Notes: generated from the sequence alone by a model not told the origin. Counted from the first letter of the stretch, positions 9,098 through 22,503 are shown. The stretch is 51,206 bases of DNA from Rhodospirillales bacterium (GCA_013203595.1 JABMNT010000119.1:1-51206); one strand, 5' to 3'. Numbers and translations are program-made.

Positions 9098-10489
9098 TTA
9101 CCCGGCAGCGGGAAACGTCACCCGGACCCGGGCGCCCCTGTCGTTGGCACCGGTCAGGATCACCGCATCGCCGCCATGGCGGCGGATGATTTCGCGAACG
9201 ATCGGCAGCCCCAGGCCGCAGCCGCTGGTATTGGCCGAGCCGGGGATCCGGTAGAACCGCTCGAACACGCGTTTCCTGTCGGCCTGCAAAATGCCGGGAC
9301 CATTGTCTTCGACCTCAAGGATCACCCAGGGATATTCGCCATAGAGCCGCACCGTCACATGGCTGCCGGCAGGGCAGTAGGACAGGGCATTATGGATGAG
9401 ATTTCGCAACAGCTCTTCGATCAATCCATTGTCGCCAAGCACAGTCAATGCCCCCGCAGGACTATCCATGCCCAGATCGATATCCTTTGCGAGAGCGTCG
9501 GGAACCATCAGCTGCGTCGTCTCAATACACAGGCCGTTCAGATCGATCACATCGGAAACCCCGTTGCTGGCATCCGGTGTCGCCCGGGCCAGACTTAACA
9601 ACTGATTGACCAGACGGCTGGTCTGAATGGTCGATTGGCGCAAATGGGCGAGGGTCTTCTGCATTTCCTGCGGGTCGGTTTCACCCTGTGCCAGTTCGGC
9701 CTGGGCCTGGATGGCGGCCAACGGCGTGCGCAGCTGGTGGGCGGCATTGGCGGTGAAGCGTTGCATGGCGTCTATGGAAGAGCCCAGGCGCGCCATCAGG
9801 TGATTGATGGAACCAACCAGATTCCGTGCCTCATAGGGGACTTCGTGCAGAATCGGGCGCAGATCCTTCGGGTTGCGGCGATTGATCGCCTGCTCCAGAT
9901 TTATCAGCGGACGCAACCCCCAGCCCAGGCCGATCCAGAAAATAAGCCCGGCAATGGCGATCAACAGCCCCTGGCGCAGGGCCGCGCTGGCCAGCATTTC
10001 ATCAATCAACGCCTCCCGGGCCTCAATGGTTTCGGCAACTTTTATGGTCACCCGCGCCGATAACCGGGGGCTCGACACATAGGAAGAGACGGCGCCGACC
10101 CGGATATCGGCGCCTTTGTAATGGTCATCATAAAACACCGGCTGGTCGGATTGTCGGGCAAGGCCGGCCGGGATCGGCGGCAGGTCCGCGTAGCCGGTTA
10201 TGAATTTATTATCGGGCCCGGAGACAGAATAGAAAACCCGGTCCTGGGCGGCAGAAGTCAGCATTTCCAGGGCTACGTAGGGAACATCGACCAATATCTC
10301 GTTGCCCTCGACAACGACCCGTTCGGCTATGGCCAACGCGGAGCCCAGCAAAACCCGGTCATAGGCCTGGTTGGCGGCGTTGCGGGCACTGGAACGCACT
10401 TCCATCAACATCAGCGCACTGACGGCGCCAAGCGGCATGATCAGCCAAAAGGCCAGGCGGCGCCGGAGCGATTTATTGTGCCATTTCAT
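9098..10489 (-). CDS. TctE-like sensor histidine kinase
   Basis: 463-residue membrane sensor kinase of the TctE/QseC type. Transmembrane segment 1 is at about 11-30, a periplasmic sensor region at about 31-170, transmembrane segment 2 at about 172-190, then a HAMP-like linker. The H-box is TANAAHQLRTPLAAI with His251. Later come the N-box (RNLIHNALSYCPAG), EDNGPGI and GCGLGLPIVREIIRRHGG. The start overlaps the stop of the response regulator gene by four bases (ATGA), so the pair is translationally coupled. The tctCBA transporter operon 2 kb away and the divergent binding protein support a role in sensing a carboxylate. The real ligand is unknown. Confidence 0.92.
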   Translation of the reverse strand: MKWHNKSLRRRLAFWLIMPLGAVSALMLMEVRSSARNAANQAYDRVLLGSALAIAERVVVEGNEILVDVPYVALEMLTSAAQDRVFYSVSGPDNKFITGYADLPPIPAGLARQSDQPVFYDDHYKGADIRVGAVSSYVSSPRLSARVTIKVAETIEAREALIDEMLASAALRQGLLIAIAGLIFWIGLGWGLRPLINLEQAINRRNPKDLRPILHEVPYEARNLVGSINHLMARLGSSIDAMQRFTANAAHQLRTPLAAIQAQAELAQGETDPQEMQKTLAHLRQSTIQTSRLVNQLLSLARATPDASNGVSDVIDLNGLCIETTQLMVPDALAKDIDLGMDSPAGALTVLGDNGLIEELLRNLIHNALSYCPAGSHVTVRLYGEYPWVILEVEDNGPGILQADRKRVFERFYRIPGSANTSGCGLGLPIVREIIRRHGGDAVILTGANDRGARVRVTFPAAG

Positions 10490-11151
10490 GGCTTTTCCAT
10501 CAGGTACCCGAGGCCGCGCACGGTGCGGATATTAAGGCCGGCGGGTTTCAGGCGTTTGCGCAGGCGGCTGACATAGATTTCAATGGCATTGAAGGATATC
10601 TCATCGTCGAAATTTGCCAGGCCATCGGCGAGCTGTTCCTTGTTGACGACGTGGCCAGCCCGGTTAAGCAGTATTTCCAGAACACCCAGCTCACGTCGTG
10701 GCAGATCAAGCGGCAGTTCGTTGACCCAGGCCCGGCGGGCGACGCTGTTGAAGCGCAGGCCGCCAAGCGCGGTTTCCGGCGAGCCGGTACCGCCACTGCG
10801 CCGCAGCAGGGCCCGCACCCGGGCTTCAAGCTCCGCCAGTTCGAACGGTTTGGTCAGATAATCGTCGGCACCGCGGTCGAGCCCGGCGACCCGGTCTTCC
10901 AGGGCGTCGCGGGCGGTCAAAATCAAAACCTGTGCATTGTTGCCGCGGCTGCGCAGCCGGCGCAGCACTTCAAGCCCGTCGCAGCCGGGCAAATTGAGAT
11001 CGAGAATAACCAGATCAAAGACCTGGGTCGCCAGAATGGCATCGGCATCCTCGCCGTTATCGGCGGTGTCGACCGCATAACCGACCTTCGCCAGAGCACG
11101 GCTGACGCCATCGGCCAGTGCAGAATTGTCTTCAACCAGAAAAATCCTCAT
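10486..11151 (-). CDS. TctD-like OmpR-family response regulator
   Basis: 221-residue response regulator. The receiver domain has the acidic pocket (LVEDN), phospho-acceptor Asp51 in VILDLNLPG, and conserved Lys101 in DDYLTKPFEL. The C-terminal winged helix of OmpR/PhoB type shows LPRREL, LLNRAGHVVNKEQL and the recognition-helix region FNAIEIYVSRLRKRL. It is first in the two-gene operon with the sensor kinase and divergent from the binding-protein gene across 48 bp, a likely site of its own regulation. By analogy with TctD it should activate the tctCBA operon at 12467. Confidence 0.93.
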   Translation of the reverse strand: MRIFLVEDNSALADGVSRALAKVGYAVDTADNGEDADAILATQVFDLVILDLNLPGCDGLEVLRRLRSRGNNAQVLILTARDALEDRVAGLDRGADDYLTKPFELAELEARVRALLRRSGGTGSPETALGGLRFNSVARRAWVNELPLDLPRRELGVLEILLNRAGHVVNKEQLADGLANFDDEISFNAIEIYVSRLRKRLKPAGLNIRTVRGLGYLMEKP

Positions 11152-11199
11152 GATGGGACATTATCGCAAGTGAGCGGATGAAAGAATAGGCCAATTTAA

Positions 11200-12273
11200 A
11201 TGCGTCGTCTTGTCTTAACCCTGTGTCTGATCTGTGCCGGTTTTGGCGGTTTGCGCGCCGAAAGCTATCAGTTTGACGCCAGCTCAACCGCGGCCGCAGA
11301 GCTGGTCACTCTGACCGTCTACAGCACCACGGATATTGACGCGGCGCGCCCGCTGGTTGCCGCCTTTCAGGATCTCTATCCGCATATCGCCGTCAGCTAC
11401 CATGATCTGCAAAGCAATGACCTGTATGGCCGGGTGATCGAAGAAAGTGACCACCAGAAGCAAACCGCCGATCTGGTTTTCAGTTCGGCCATGGACTTGC
11501 AAATGAAGCTGGCCAATGACGGTTACGCCGCACACTACCAGTCGGCAGTTACCGATGCCATTCCCGGCTGGGCGAAATGGCGCAACGAAGCCTTTGGCGT
11601 CACCTTCGAGCCTGCGGTTGTGGTTTATAACAAGGCCTTTTTCAAAAACCGGGATGTACCGAAAACCCGCGCCGCCCTGCAGGCCCTGCTCAGTCAGGAC
11701 AATTCCGACCTGTATGGCCGAATCGCCACCTATGATGTGCAACGCAGCGGCTTCGGCCTGTTGATGCTGGCCCGGGATCTGGAACATTTTCCCAACATCT
11801 GGAATCTGGTGCGGGCGTTCGGCCGCAATGGCGTCAAGCTCTATACCTCGACCGCCGCTATCCTCGACCGGGTCAGTCAGGGCCAGTTCGTGCTGGGGTA
11901 TAACGTTCTCGGCTCCTATGCGTCGGCCCGCGCCCGCCACGACCCGGCCATCGATATCGTTCTGCTTGAGGATTACACGGTGGTTTTGTCGCGCATTGCC
12001 CTGATTCCCCGGTTTGCAAAATCGAAAGCTGCGGGTCAGTTGTTTCTCGATTTTCTGTTGTCAAAGTCCGGCCAGCAGGTGCTGGCTGAAAAAGCCGGCC
12101 TCAACGCCATCCACCCGCAGGTTGACGGTGCCCATACCGCCAGCGCCCTGCGTGCCGCCATGGGCCAGAGCCTGCGCCCGATCAAGGTCGGCCCCGGCCT
12201 GCTGGTCTATCTCGATCAGGTCAAACGCGCCAAACTGCTGAACCGATGGGAACAGTCCCTGAGCGGGCGTTGA
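11200..12273 (+). CDS. Periplasmic ABC-type solute-binding protein associated with the TctDE pair
   Basis: 357-residue exported protein. The N-terminus (MRRLVLTLCLICAGFGGLRA, then ES) is a signal peptide. The rest has the fold features of bacterial extracellular solute-binding proteins of the iron/spermidine type: VYSTTDIDAARPLVAAFQ, ADLVFSSAMDLQMKLANDGY, FGVTFEPAVVVYNKAFF and a C-terminal FLDFLLSKSGQQVLAEKAGL. No ABC permease or ATPase is near. Such orphan binding proteins are often found divergent from tctD-tctE and may act as a co-sensor presenting ligand to the kinase (inference). Only 48 bp separate it from the regulator gene. Confidence 0.87.
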   Translation: MRRLVLTLCLICAGFGGLRAESYQFDASSTAAAELVTLTVYSTTDIDAARPLVAAFQDLYPHIAVSYHDLQSNDLYGRVIEESDHQKQTADLVFSSAMDLQMKLANDGYAAHYQSAVTDAIPGWAKWRNEAFGVTFEPAVVVYNKAFFKNRDVPKTRAALQALLSQDNSDLYGRIATYDVQRSGFGLLMLARDLEHFPNIWNLVRAFGRNGVKLYTSTAAILDRVSQGQFVLGYNVLGSYASARARHDPAIDIVLLEDYTVVLSRIALIPRFAKSKAAGQLFLDFLLSKSGQQVLAEKAGLNAIHPQVDGAHTASALRAAMGQSLRPIKVGPGLLVYLDQVKRAKLLNRWEQSLSGR

Positions 12274-12466
12274 GGGATCACAATCCAATTTTCTTGTTTC
12301 AATGACAGGTTGGCGAAGGCTTCGGCTGCTAGGTTTCCCCTCAGGTTGTGGCGTTCTGACAGTTTGCCAACAATCAGGGAGACAAAGAAGCTCCACAGAC
12401 GTCAGGGCGAGACAAATGCGAGCGCACAATTTGCGGCGCTTATTTTTGAAATACAGGGAGAATATC

Positions 12467-13438
12467 ATGTTTCGTAAAACTTTCATCGCAGCGGCGACCG
12501 CTGCGGTCGTTGCCGCGGGTAGCGTATCCATTTCCTTTGCCGCCGAGTGCATTGCACCGGCCAACCCCGGCGGCGGCTGGGATTTTACCTGCCGGTCGAT
12601 TTCCAAGATCATGTATGACATTAAAGTCATTGATAAACCCATGCAGGTTACCAATATGGCCGGTGGCGGTGGTGGCCTTGCCTATTCGCACGTGGTCAAC
12701 AAGCGCAACACCGATGCCGATCTGATTGTTGCCGCATCGTCGGCGACGGCAACCCGTCTGGCACAGAACGCCTATGCCGGAATGACCTACGACCAGGTCC
12801 GCTTTCTGGGCTCCATCGGTGGCGACTACGGGGTTATCGTTGTAGCCAAGGATTCGCCTTTTCAGAACCTCAATGATCTGGTCAATGCGGTGAAAGCCGA
12901 TTCCAGTAAAATAACCTTTGCCGGCGGTTCGGCGGCGGGCGGCTTTGATCACCTGAAAGTGCTGATGACCCTGAAGAAGGCCGGCTTTGATGCGGTAACC
13001 AAAGTCAAATACATCGGTGTTGATGGAGGCGGCGACGCGATCACCCAGATGATCGGTGGTCACGTGCAGGCGATGACCGGCGATATTTCCGAAGTTGTCG
13101 GTTTCATTAAAAACGGTGACGTTCGGGTTCTGGCGATTTTCGCCGAAGAGCGTCTGCCGGGTGAGTTCAACGCGATCCCGACGGCCAAGGAGCAGGGTCT
13201 TGATGTAGTTGCCCTGAACTGGCGCGGTCTGTATGTGCCGAAAGGTATTTCCGAGGACGACTACAAGAAATGGTCAATGGCTCTGGACACGGTTGGCAAG
13301 TCCGATGAGTGGAAAGCATCGATGGCAGCCAATGGCCTGATGCCGTTTCACAAAGTGGGCGATGATTTCCAGAACTACGTTGGTGGCCTGATGAAGGAAA
13401 TTGCCGACCTGTCGCGCGAAATCGGCGTTATCAAATGA
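12467..13438 (+). CDS. tctC: TctC-type periplasmic binding protein of a tripartite tricarboxylate transporter
   Basis: 323-residue substrate-capturing subunit of a secondary TTT transporter. The signal peptide is at residues 1-25 (cleavage after SISFA). The mature part starts AECIAPANPGGGWDFTCRSI, which carries the P-A-x-P-G-G-x-x-D signature of the Bug/TctC family, and later GGSAAGGFDHLKV and YIGVDGGGDAITQMIGGHVQ. The ATG at 12467 is chosen because an AGGGAG ribosome binding site lies seven bases upstream and the signal peptide follows directly. A longer frame opens at 12302 but is not supported. Its stop overlaps the tctB start (ATGA). It is preceded by 193 bp without a gene that should hold the operon promoter. 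Confidence 0.94.
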   Translation: MFRKTFIAAATAAVVAAGSVSISFAAECIAPANPGGGWDFTCRSISKIMYDIKVIDKPMQVTNMAGGGGGLAYSHVVNKRNTDADLIVAASSATATRLAQNAYAGMTYDQVRFLGSIGGDYGVIVVAKDSPFQNLNDLVNAVKADSSKITFAGGSAAGGFDHLKVLMTLKKAGFDAVTKVKYIGVDGGGDAITQMIGGHVQAMTGDISEVVGFIKNGDVRVLAIFAEERLPGEFNAIPTAKEQGLDVVALNWRGLYVPKGISEDDYKKWSMALDTVGKSDEWKASMAANGLMPFHKVGDDFQNYVGGLMKEIADLSREIGVIK

Positions 13439-13875
13439 AGTCTGACCGTTTATTCGGTCTGATATCTCTCGGCGTGGCGCTCGCATATATTGCGAGCGCC
13501 AGCCAAATCGAGACCTCGTTCATTATGGACCCCATGGGACCAAAGGCCTTTCCGATCATCATCGGTTCGGTCCTGGGGCTGGCTGCCCTGGTGCCGATAT
13601 TGCGGCCCGATGCGGATCCGCAATGGCCGGACCGGTCCCGGTTCATGAAACTGGCCATCGCGCTGGTGGTGTTGATGGGCTATGCGCTGGTGATAAACGA
13701 TCTGGGCTTTCTTCTGTCAACCACACTGGCGGCCGGTTTGATCAGTTACCAGATCAGTGCCAAGGCGCCGCAAGCCGCCCTGATCGGCGTCAGTCTGGCG
13801 GTCGGTCTGTATGCGGTGTTCAATTTATTGCTCGGTCTCAGCCTGGTCGGGTTGCCGCCGTTTTTAGGACGTTGA
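13435..13875 (+). CDS. tctB: TctB-type small membrane subunit of the TTT transporter
   Basis: 146-residue integral membrane protein with about four transmembrane segments (residues about 8-22, 40-56, 70-110 as a pair, and 115-140). This is the usual size and layout of the small TctB subunit. PMGPKAFPIIIG near residue 35 and the C-terminal LLGLSLVGLPPFLG fit the family. It is translationally coupled to tctC by an ATGA overlap and followed by tctA after 12 bp. Confidence 0.9.
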   Translation: MKSDRLFGLISLGVALAYIASASQIETSFIMDPMGPKAFPIIIGSVLGLAALVPILRPDADPQWPDRSRFMKLAIALVVLMGYALVINDLGFLLSTTLAAGLISYQISAKAPQAALIGVSLAVGLYAVFNLLLGLSLVGLPPFLGR

Positions 13876-13887
13876 GGCGATACGGTC

Positions 13888-15393
13888 ATGGAAGTTTTTG
13901 ATTTACTCGGTGTCGGTTTTGCCGTCGCCCTGACGCCGCAAAACCTGGGTCTGGCCGTTGCCGGTTGTATTCTGGGGACCATGATCGGCGCCTTGCCCGG
14001 TCTCGGCCCGTCGAACGGTGTCGCGATTCTGATTCCGCTGGCTTTTTCACTGGGCCTGGATGCGACTGCGGCTCTGGTATTGATGACCAGTGTCTATTAC
14101 GGGGCCATGTACGGTGGGCGAATATCGTCTATTCTTCTCAACATTCCGGGCGATGAACCAGCCCTGATGACGACCCTTGATGGGTATCCCATGGCCAAAC
14201 AGGGCCGCGCCGCAGACGCCCTGGTGTTGTCCGGCGTGGCGTCCTTTGTCGGCGCCATGATCGCCACATTGGGACTGATCCTGCTCGCTCCCCTGCTTTC
14301 AAAGATCGCCTATCTGTTTGGCCCGGCCGAATATTTCGCGCTGTATCTGCTGGCGTTTTGTACCCTGGGCGGGGTCGCCAGTAACAACCAGGCGAAAGCG
14401 GCGATTGCCGCCGCCATTGGTCTGGGGCTGGCGATGATCGGGCTGGATGGCAATACCGGCATGTCGCGCCTGACCTTCGGCTCTCTGCATCTGCTCGAAG
14501 GCATCGATTTTCTGGTGGCGATTGTCGGCTTGTTTGCGGTGACCGAAGTCTTTGTCTTCATTGAAAGCCAGGGCAGGGATTCCGCCGTCGGCGTCAAGCT
14601 CGGCAAAATCACCATCCCCTACAGGGATATTATCGCCACCCGCTGGACCATGGTGCGGGGCACAGCGATCGGTTTCGTTGCCGGTGTGTTGCCCGGCGCC
14701 GGTGCCTCGCTCGGCAGCTTTCTCGCTTATACGGCGGAGAAACGGATCGCCAAGGACCCGGAAAGCTTTGGCAAGGGCGATCCGCGCGGGGTTGTCGCTC
14801 CGGAGGCCGGAAACAATGCCGCCGCCGGTGGCGCGCTGATCCCCATGCTTACCCTGGGCGTACCGGGCAGCGGTACCACGGCGGTTTTGCTGGCCCTGTT
14901 GATGACTTTGAATATCACCCCGGGGCCGACCCTGTTTACCGATCGCCCGGATGTGGTCTGGGGGTTGATCGCGGCGCTGCTCATTGCCAACGTGGTTCTG
15001 CTTATACTGAACGTGCCGATGGTGCGGTTTTTTGTGAAAATTCTCTCGGTGCCGCCGCAAATTCTTTTGCCGGCGGTGACCATGATCTCGTTTGTCGGCA
15101 TCTATTCCCTGTCCGGCAGCAGCTTCGATCTGATGATGATGATCGCCTTCGGCACGTTTGGTTATGCCCTGCGCAAGCTCGATGTCCCGACGGTGCCGAT
15201 TATCCTGGGGATCCTGCTGGGCAACCACATGGAAGACAATCTGCGCCGGGCCATGGTGATATCGGGCGGTGACTGGAAAATTCTGTTCAGCTCCGGCCTG
15301 TCAATTGGCTTGTGGGTGGCCGCCATTGGTGGTTTTGTGGCTCCGTTGTTTTTGCGCAAACTGATGAACAAACCACAACGGATTACGGACTGA
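13888..15393 (+). CDS. tctA: TctA-type large permease subunit of the TTT transporter
   Basis: 501-residue permease with about twelve membrane segments. The two family repeats are visible: GALPGLGPSNGVAILIPLAF near residue 37, and AGVLPGAGASLGSFLAY near residue 270, followed by GVVAPEAGNNAAAGGALIPM and LGVPGSGTTAVLLALL. It couples substrate uptake to the proton or sodium gradient. It is third in the operon, and one base separates its stop from the AtuA-family gene. The substrate cannot be read from sequence; TTT systems carry citrate, tartrate, terephthalate and other carboxylates. Confidence 0.95.
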   Translation: MEVFDLLGVGFAVALTPQNLGLAVAGCILGTMIGALPGLGPSNGVAILIPLAFSLGLDATAALVLMTSVYYGAMYGGRISSILLNIPGDEPALMTTLDGYPMAKQGRAADALVLSGVASFVGAMIATLGLILLAPLLSKIAYLFGPAEYFALYLLAFCTLGGVASNNQAKAAIAAAIGLGLAMIGLDGNTGMSRLTFGSLHLLEGIDFLVAIVGLFAVTEVFVFIESQGRDSAVGVKLGKITIPYRDIIATRWTMVRGTAIGFVAGVLPGAGASLGSFLAYTAEKRIAKDPESFGKGDPRGVVAPEAGNNAAAGGALIPMLTLGVPGSGTTAVLLALLMTLNITPGPTLFTDRPDVVWGLIAALLIANVVLLILNVPMVRFFVKILSVPPQILLPAVTMISFVGIYSLSGSSFDLMMMIAFGTFGYALRKLDVPTVPIILGILLGNHMEDNLRRAMVISGGDWKILFSSGLSIGLWVAAIGGFVAPLFLRKLMNKPQRITD

Positions 15394-15394
15394 C

Positions 15395-16750
15395 ATGGCA
15401 ACACGGGTACTCGTTCCCTCCGGCGTTTTGGGCCTGGGTTTTGATGCCCAGGCGCTGGCCCGCGGCGTTGCCATGGGTCCCGATATCATTTGCATCGATG
15501 GCGGTTCCACCGACAGCGGGCCGTTTTCCCTGGGCACCGGCACATCGAAATATTCCCGCGCCGCGACCAAGGCCGAATGGCGCCAGCTGATGGTCGCCCG
15601 GGCCGCGCTGGGGGTGCCGCTGGTGATCGGCAGCTGCGGCACCTGCGGTACCGATTCGACGGTTGAATGGATGCTGAAAATCACCCGCGAACTGGCGGCG
15701 GAGCTGGGCCAGACGATCAAAATCGCCACCGTTCTGTCGAGTCAGCCCGGCGACCGCCTGCAAAAAGCCCTGGCTGCGGGCCGGATCACCCCGCTGCAGC
15801 CGGCACCGGAAATTTCGCCGGCAAGCCTGGCCGCCTGCGTCAACGTGGTTGCCCTGGCCGGGGCCGAACAGATCAGCCAGGCGCTGGAGACCGGCGCCGA
15901 TATTGTGCTGGCCGGGCGGACAACGGACACGGCTACCGTTGCCGCATTGCCGTTGATGCGCGGCGACCACGCCGGCGCCGTCTGGCACGGCGCGAAAATT
16001 GCCGAATGCGGGGCACTGTGTTCGACCAATCCGATCAGCGGCGTCATTGTCGTCGATTTTGACGACAGCGGTTTCACCGTTCAGCCGATGGCGGCTGATG
16101 CCCGCTGTACGCCGCATTCGGTTTCCGCCCATATGCTGTACGAAAATTCCGATCCGTTCATTCTGTATGAGCCGGGCGGGCACCTGGATGTGACGGCTGC
16201 CACCTACGAGGCTCTCGACGATTGCCGGGTCCGGGTGACCGGGTCCCGATGGGTGCCGTCCGATCGCTATACGGTGAAGCTGGAAGGGGCCCGTATCGGC
16301 GGCTACCAGACAACCATCATGGCGGTGCTGCGTGACGCCCATTATGTGGCCAATGCCCGGGCCTGGGTGGACAAACTGCACAGCTTCGTCAGTGCCGAGA
16401 TTGATAAAAGCATGGGTCTTGGCGCCGAAGATTATGATCTTGAATTTCGCCTGATTGGTATCGATGCCACCCTGGGTGCGATCGAAACCAAACGCGCCGT
16501 GCCAACAGAAGTCGGTGTGCTCGGTATCATCACCGCGGGTGATCAGGAAACCGCCAGTGAAATCGGCAAGCTGATAAATCCCTTCGTCCTGCACTATCCG
16601 CTGACCGCCGATGAGGAATTGCCCACCTTTGCCTTTCCCTATTCGCCGGCCCAGTCGGAACGCGGCGCGCTCTATGAATTTGCCCTTAACCACGTGCTCG
16701 AGCTTGCCAGCCCCATGGATGCCTTTGATATCCGGGTTCAGGTCATCTGA
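15395..16750 (+). CDS. AtuA-family (DUF1446) protein
   Basis: 451-residue cytoplasmic protein of the acyclic terpene utilization AtuA family. The N-terminal part (DIICIDGGSTDSGPFSLGTG, then VIGSCGTCGTD) and the LAGRTTDTATVAALPLMRG segment are typical of the family. AtuA was named from the citronellol/geraniol pathway of Pseudomonas, but most homologues sit beside TTT transporters and their reaction is not defined. It is cotranscribed with tctCBA and followed by its usual partner DUF4387, so it probably acts on the imported carboxylate (inference). Confidence 0.9.
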   Translation: MATRVLVPSGVLGLGFDAQALARGVAMGPDIICIDGGSTDSGPFSLGTGTSKYSRAATKAEWRQLMVARAALGVPLVIGSCGTCGTDSTVEWMLKITRELAAELGQTIKIATVLSSQPGDRLQKALAAGRITPLQPAPEISPASLAACVNVVALAGAEQISQALETGADIVLAGRTTDTATVAALPLMRGDHAGAVWHGAKIAECGALCSTNPISGVIVVDFDDSGFTVQPMAADARCTPHSVSAHMLYENSDPFILYEPGGHLDVTAATYEALDDCRVRVTGSRWVPSDRYTVKLEGARIGGYQTTIMAVLRDAHYVANARAWVDKLHSFVSAEIDKSMGLGAEDYDLEFRLIGIDATLGAIETKRAVPTEVGVLGIITAGDQETASEIGKLINPFVLHYPLTADEELPTFAFPYSPAQSERGALYEFALNHVLELASPMDAFDIRVQVI

Positions 16751-16751
16751 G

Positions 16752-17057
16752 ATGGCGAAGGTGGCTGATCTGGTCTTTAAAGTACGCTCCAAAAACGCCG
16801 GTCCGTTTTGGGTCACCATCGATGTTTTTTGCGGCGATGCGACCGTGTTTCATGAAATTGCCGGCGCCCTGACATCCCAGATTGTTGCCGGCCTGTTCGC
16901 GCAGCCGGTCGAGACCATCAAACGGTTCGAGATCGCCGCCTTGAATGTGGTCAAGTTCAGCCTGCCCCGGCCGGTTGTTCAGGGCGATCGCTTCGACCGC
17001 GATATGCACGGTGCGCAATGGGCGGTGTTGCTGGCTGAATACGAGATCGCCAGTTAG
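16752..17057 (+). CDS. DUF4387 domain protein, AtuA partner
   Basis: 101-residue protein (MAKVADLVFKVRSKNAGPFW, then VTIDVFCGD and VVQGDRFDRDMHGAQW) matching the small DUF4387 family that travels with AtuA-like proteins, sometimes fused to them. The ATG at 16752 is chosen because it directly follows the AtuA stop (one base between them) and gives the family N-terminus. A longer frame from 16611 would overlap the AtuA gene. It probably forms a complex with the AtuA-like protein, and is the last gene of the operon. Confidence 0.87.
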   Translation: MAKVADLVFKVRSKNAGPFWVTIDVFCGDATVFHEIAGALTSQIVAGLFAQPVETIKRFEIAALNVVKFSLPRPVVQGDRFDRDMHGAQWAVLLAEYEIAS

Positions 17058-17382
17058 CCCGCCTTGCCCTTTTCGGGCAGCCAATCATCCTGTTACAAAA
17101 GGAAATATTTGGAAATCCACAGTCACGGCAATCTGCCCTAATATTCCGGAAACTGGCGGTTCAGCCTGCCTCGCAGGCTAGAGCGATTCCATATAAATAA
17201 GAAGCGCTCCAGGAGAAGCCCTGCCCCTACGTGGTCAGGAAACCGGTACCGGACCGGAATTTTGTAGGTGCGCGCAAACCCAAAATTGGCCGCGACCTGA
17301 AACAAAATGAAACTTTTGAATTTTGAACAACCATGTATTCTATCTTTAAGGACGTATGTGTTGAACGAGGAAAGGGCTTCGG
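17058..17382. other. 325-bp intergenic region between DUF4387 and the hybrid kinase
   Basis: No gene is seen. Just after the DUF4387 stop lies a small stem (TGCCC/GGGCA) that may end the tct operon. Then come the two hairpins listed separately (17163-17210). A GAGGAAAGG ribosome binding site about eight bases before the TTG start of the kinase closes the region. Confidence 0.6.
17163..17210. repeat. Two adjacent hairpins, REP-like intergenic palindrome
   Basis: A perfect stem AGCCTGC-ctc-GCAGGCT (17163-17179) is followed by GAGCGATTCC and GAAGCGCTCC (17181-17210), an imperfect palindrome around ATATAAATAA. The second unit resembles the short dispersed palindromes common between genes in alphaproteobacteria, and shares TTCCATAT with elements at 25461, 27802 and 29926. 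Confidence 0.55.
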
Positions 17383-21422
<4,040 letters not shown>

Positions 21423-21426
<4 letters not shown>

Positions 21427-22445
21427 GAGGAATGTGGGGTGGATCGGGCGCCGAAGGGACGCCTGGTCCGAGGCGTTTTCCCGTTCGCAGCGTGTAGAGA
21501 TTCCAAGGCATCAATGACCTGATGTTCGGCTATCTCCGTCATCGCCCCGTCCGCCCAAACATGCCGGTGAGGGGCAAAACGGAAACCGAACTCCGCCGGG
21601 TCGCTTGGCCCAAACAGGCCGACGCCCGGGACCCGCCAAAGATCGGCCGCATGCAGCATGCAGGAATCGATACCCAGGAACAGGTCGGCTCTGCCGACAA
21701 GCGCCATCGAGGTGGCCAGATCAAAGCCGAAGCAGGGGATAACCCGCGCCTCGAAACGGCAGAGTTCCCTGAGCGTATTTGAGGTGCCGACGACAAACAC
21801 CACGAACTCCGGATGATAAGCGAGAAACCGTTGAATGGTGCGGGCGAACCGGGCCGCAAGCCACATTTTCTCGTTTTTTGTATCGGCATGGACGACCAGA
21901 ACCCGCATGGTGGTGGGAATTTGGCGCCATACGGCTTGCGCGGCCCGGCAGCTTTCCTCCGCAAACTCCGGCGCAAAGGCGAAATCATCAATCTGCAGAG
22001 ACGGGTCCAGGAGTCGGGGAACCTGAAAGGCGCGATCGGCCCAGTGCTGGCCGCAAAGCGTCGCCAGAGACTCATCGTAACCGGGCGAAAAACCGATCGA
22101 GCGGGCTGGGGCCAGGCCATCGAGCAATTGCTGCAGGGATGGCGAAAACCAGGGGTGAAGAACCATCACAAGGTCCGCGGCTATCAGTTTTCCGATCAAT
22201 GGATCGGCGTCGAAGTCATGGCCGATCACGGTCCTGCCATCGGCGGCGACCGATCTCCGGAGCTTTTCCATGACCAGCACTTCGCCGAAAGGCAAGCTGT
22301 GAAAAAAAGTGTCGGCGGCCCAGGGCGCGCAGACCAGGCGAAGTCTGTCTTTGAACATTGCGGCGAGGGCACGCATGGCCGGCAGCACAAGGAGATGGTC
22401 GCCGAAACCGTTGGCGACGACGACAACCGGTCGCTCGGCGTCCAT
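21423..22445 (-). CDS. GT9 (heptosyltransferase-like) glycosyltransferase at the end of the RiPP operon
   Basis: About 340-residue protein of the ADP-heptose:LPS heptosyltransferase (GT9) fold. It has the N-terminal VVVVANGFGDHLLVLPAMRA (the GxGD-x-x-x-x-P-A-L/M start of GT9), a central VLVVHADTKNEKMWLAARFA, and the C-terminal donor site LVGRADLFLGIDSCMLHAAD then GVGLFGPSDPAEFGF. The ATG at 22445 is used; the frame is open further upstream, but there it only reads the Trp-Gly-Asn repeats of the previous gene in another frame. It lies 58 bp behind the precursor gene on the same strand, so it is probably cotranscribed. A role in glycosylating the peptide product is possible but unproven; an LPS role is the plain alternative. 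It overlaps the hybrid kinase stop by four bases. Confidence 0.75.
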
Positions 22446-22503
22446 CAGAAAGGGCGCCTGCGCCGGGCCGCCGGTGGGACCATAAAAACCCGGATTGCCG
22501 GTC

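Noticed and set aside
12302-12466. 55-codon N-terminal extension of TctC
   Set aside because: The signal peptide and ribosome binding site place the start at 12467.
15383-16819. 478-codon minus-strand open frame
   Set aside because: Antisense to the AtuA-family gene; the translation has no recognisable domain.
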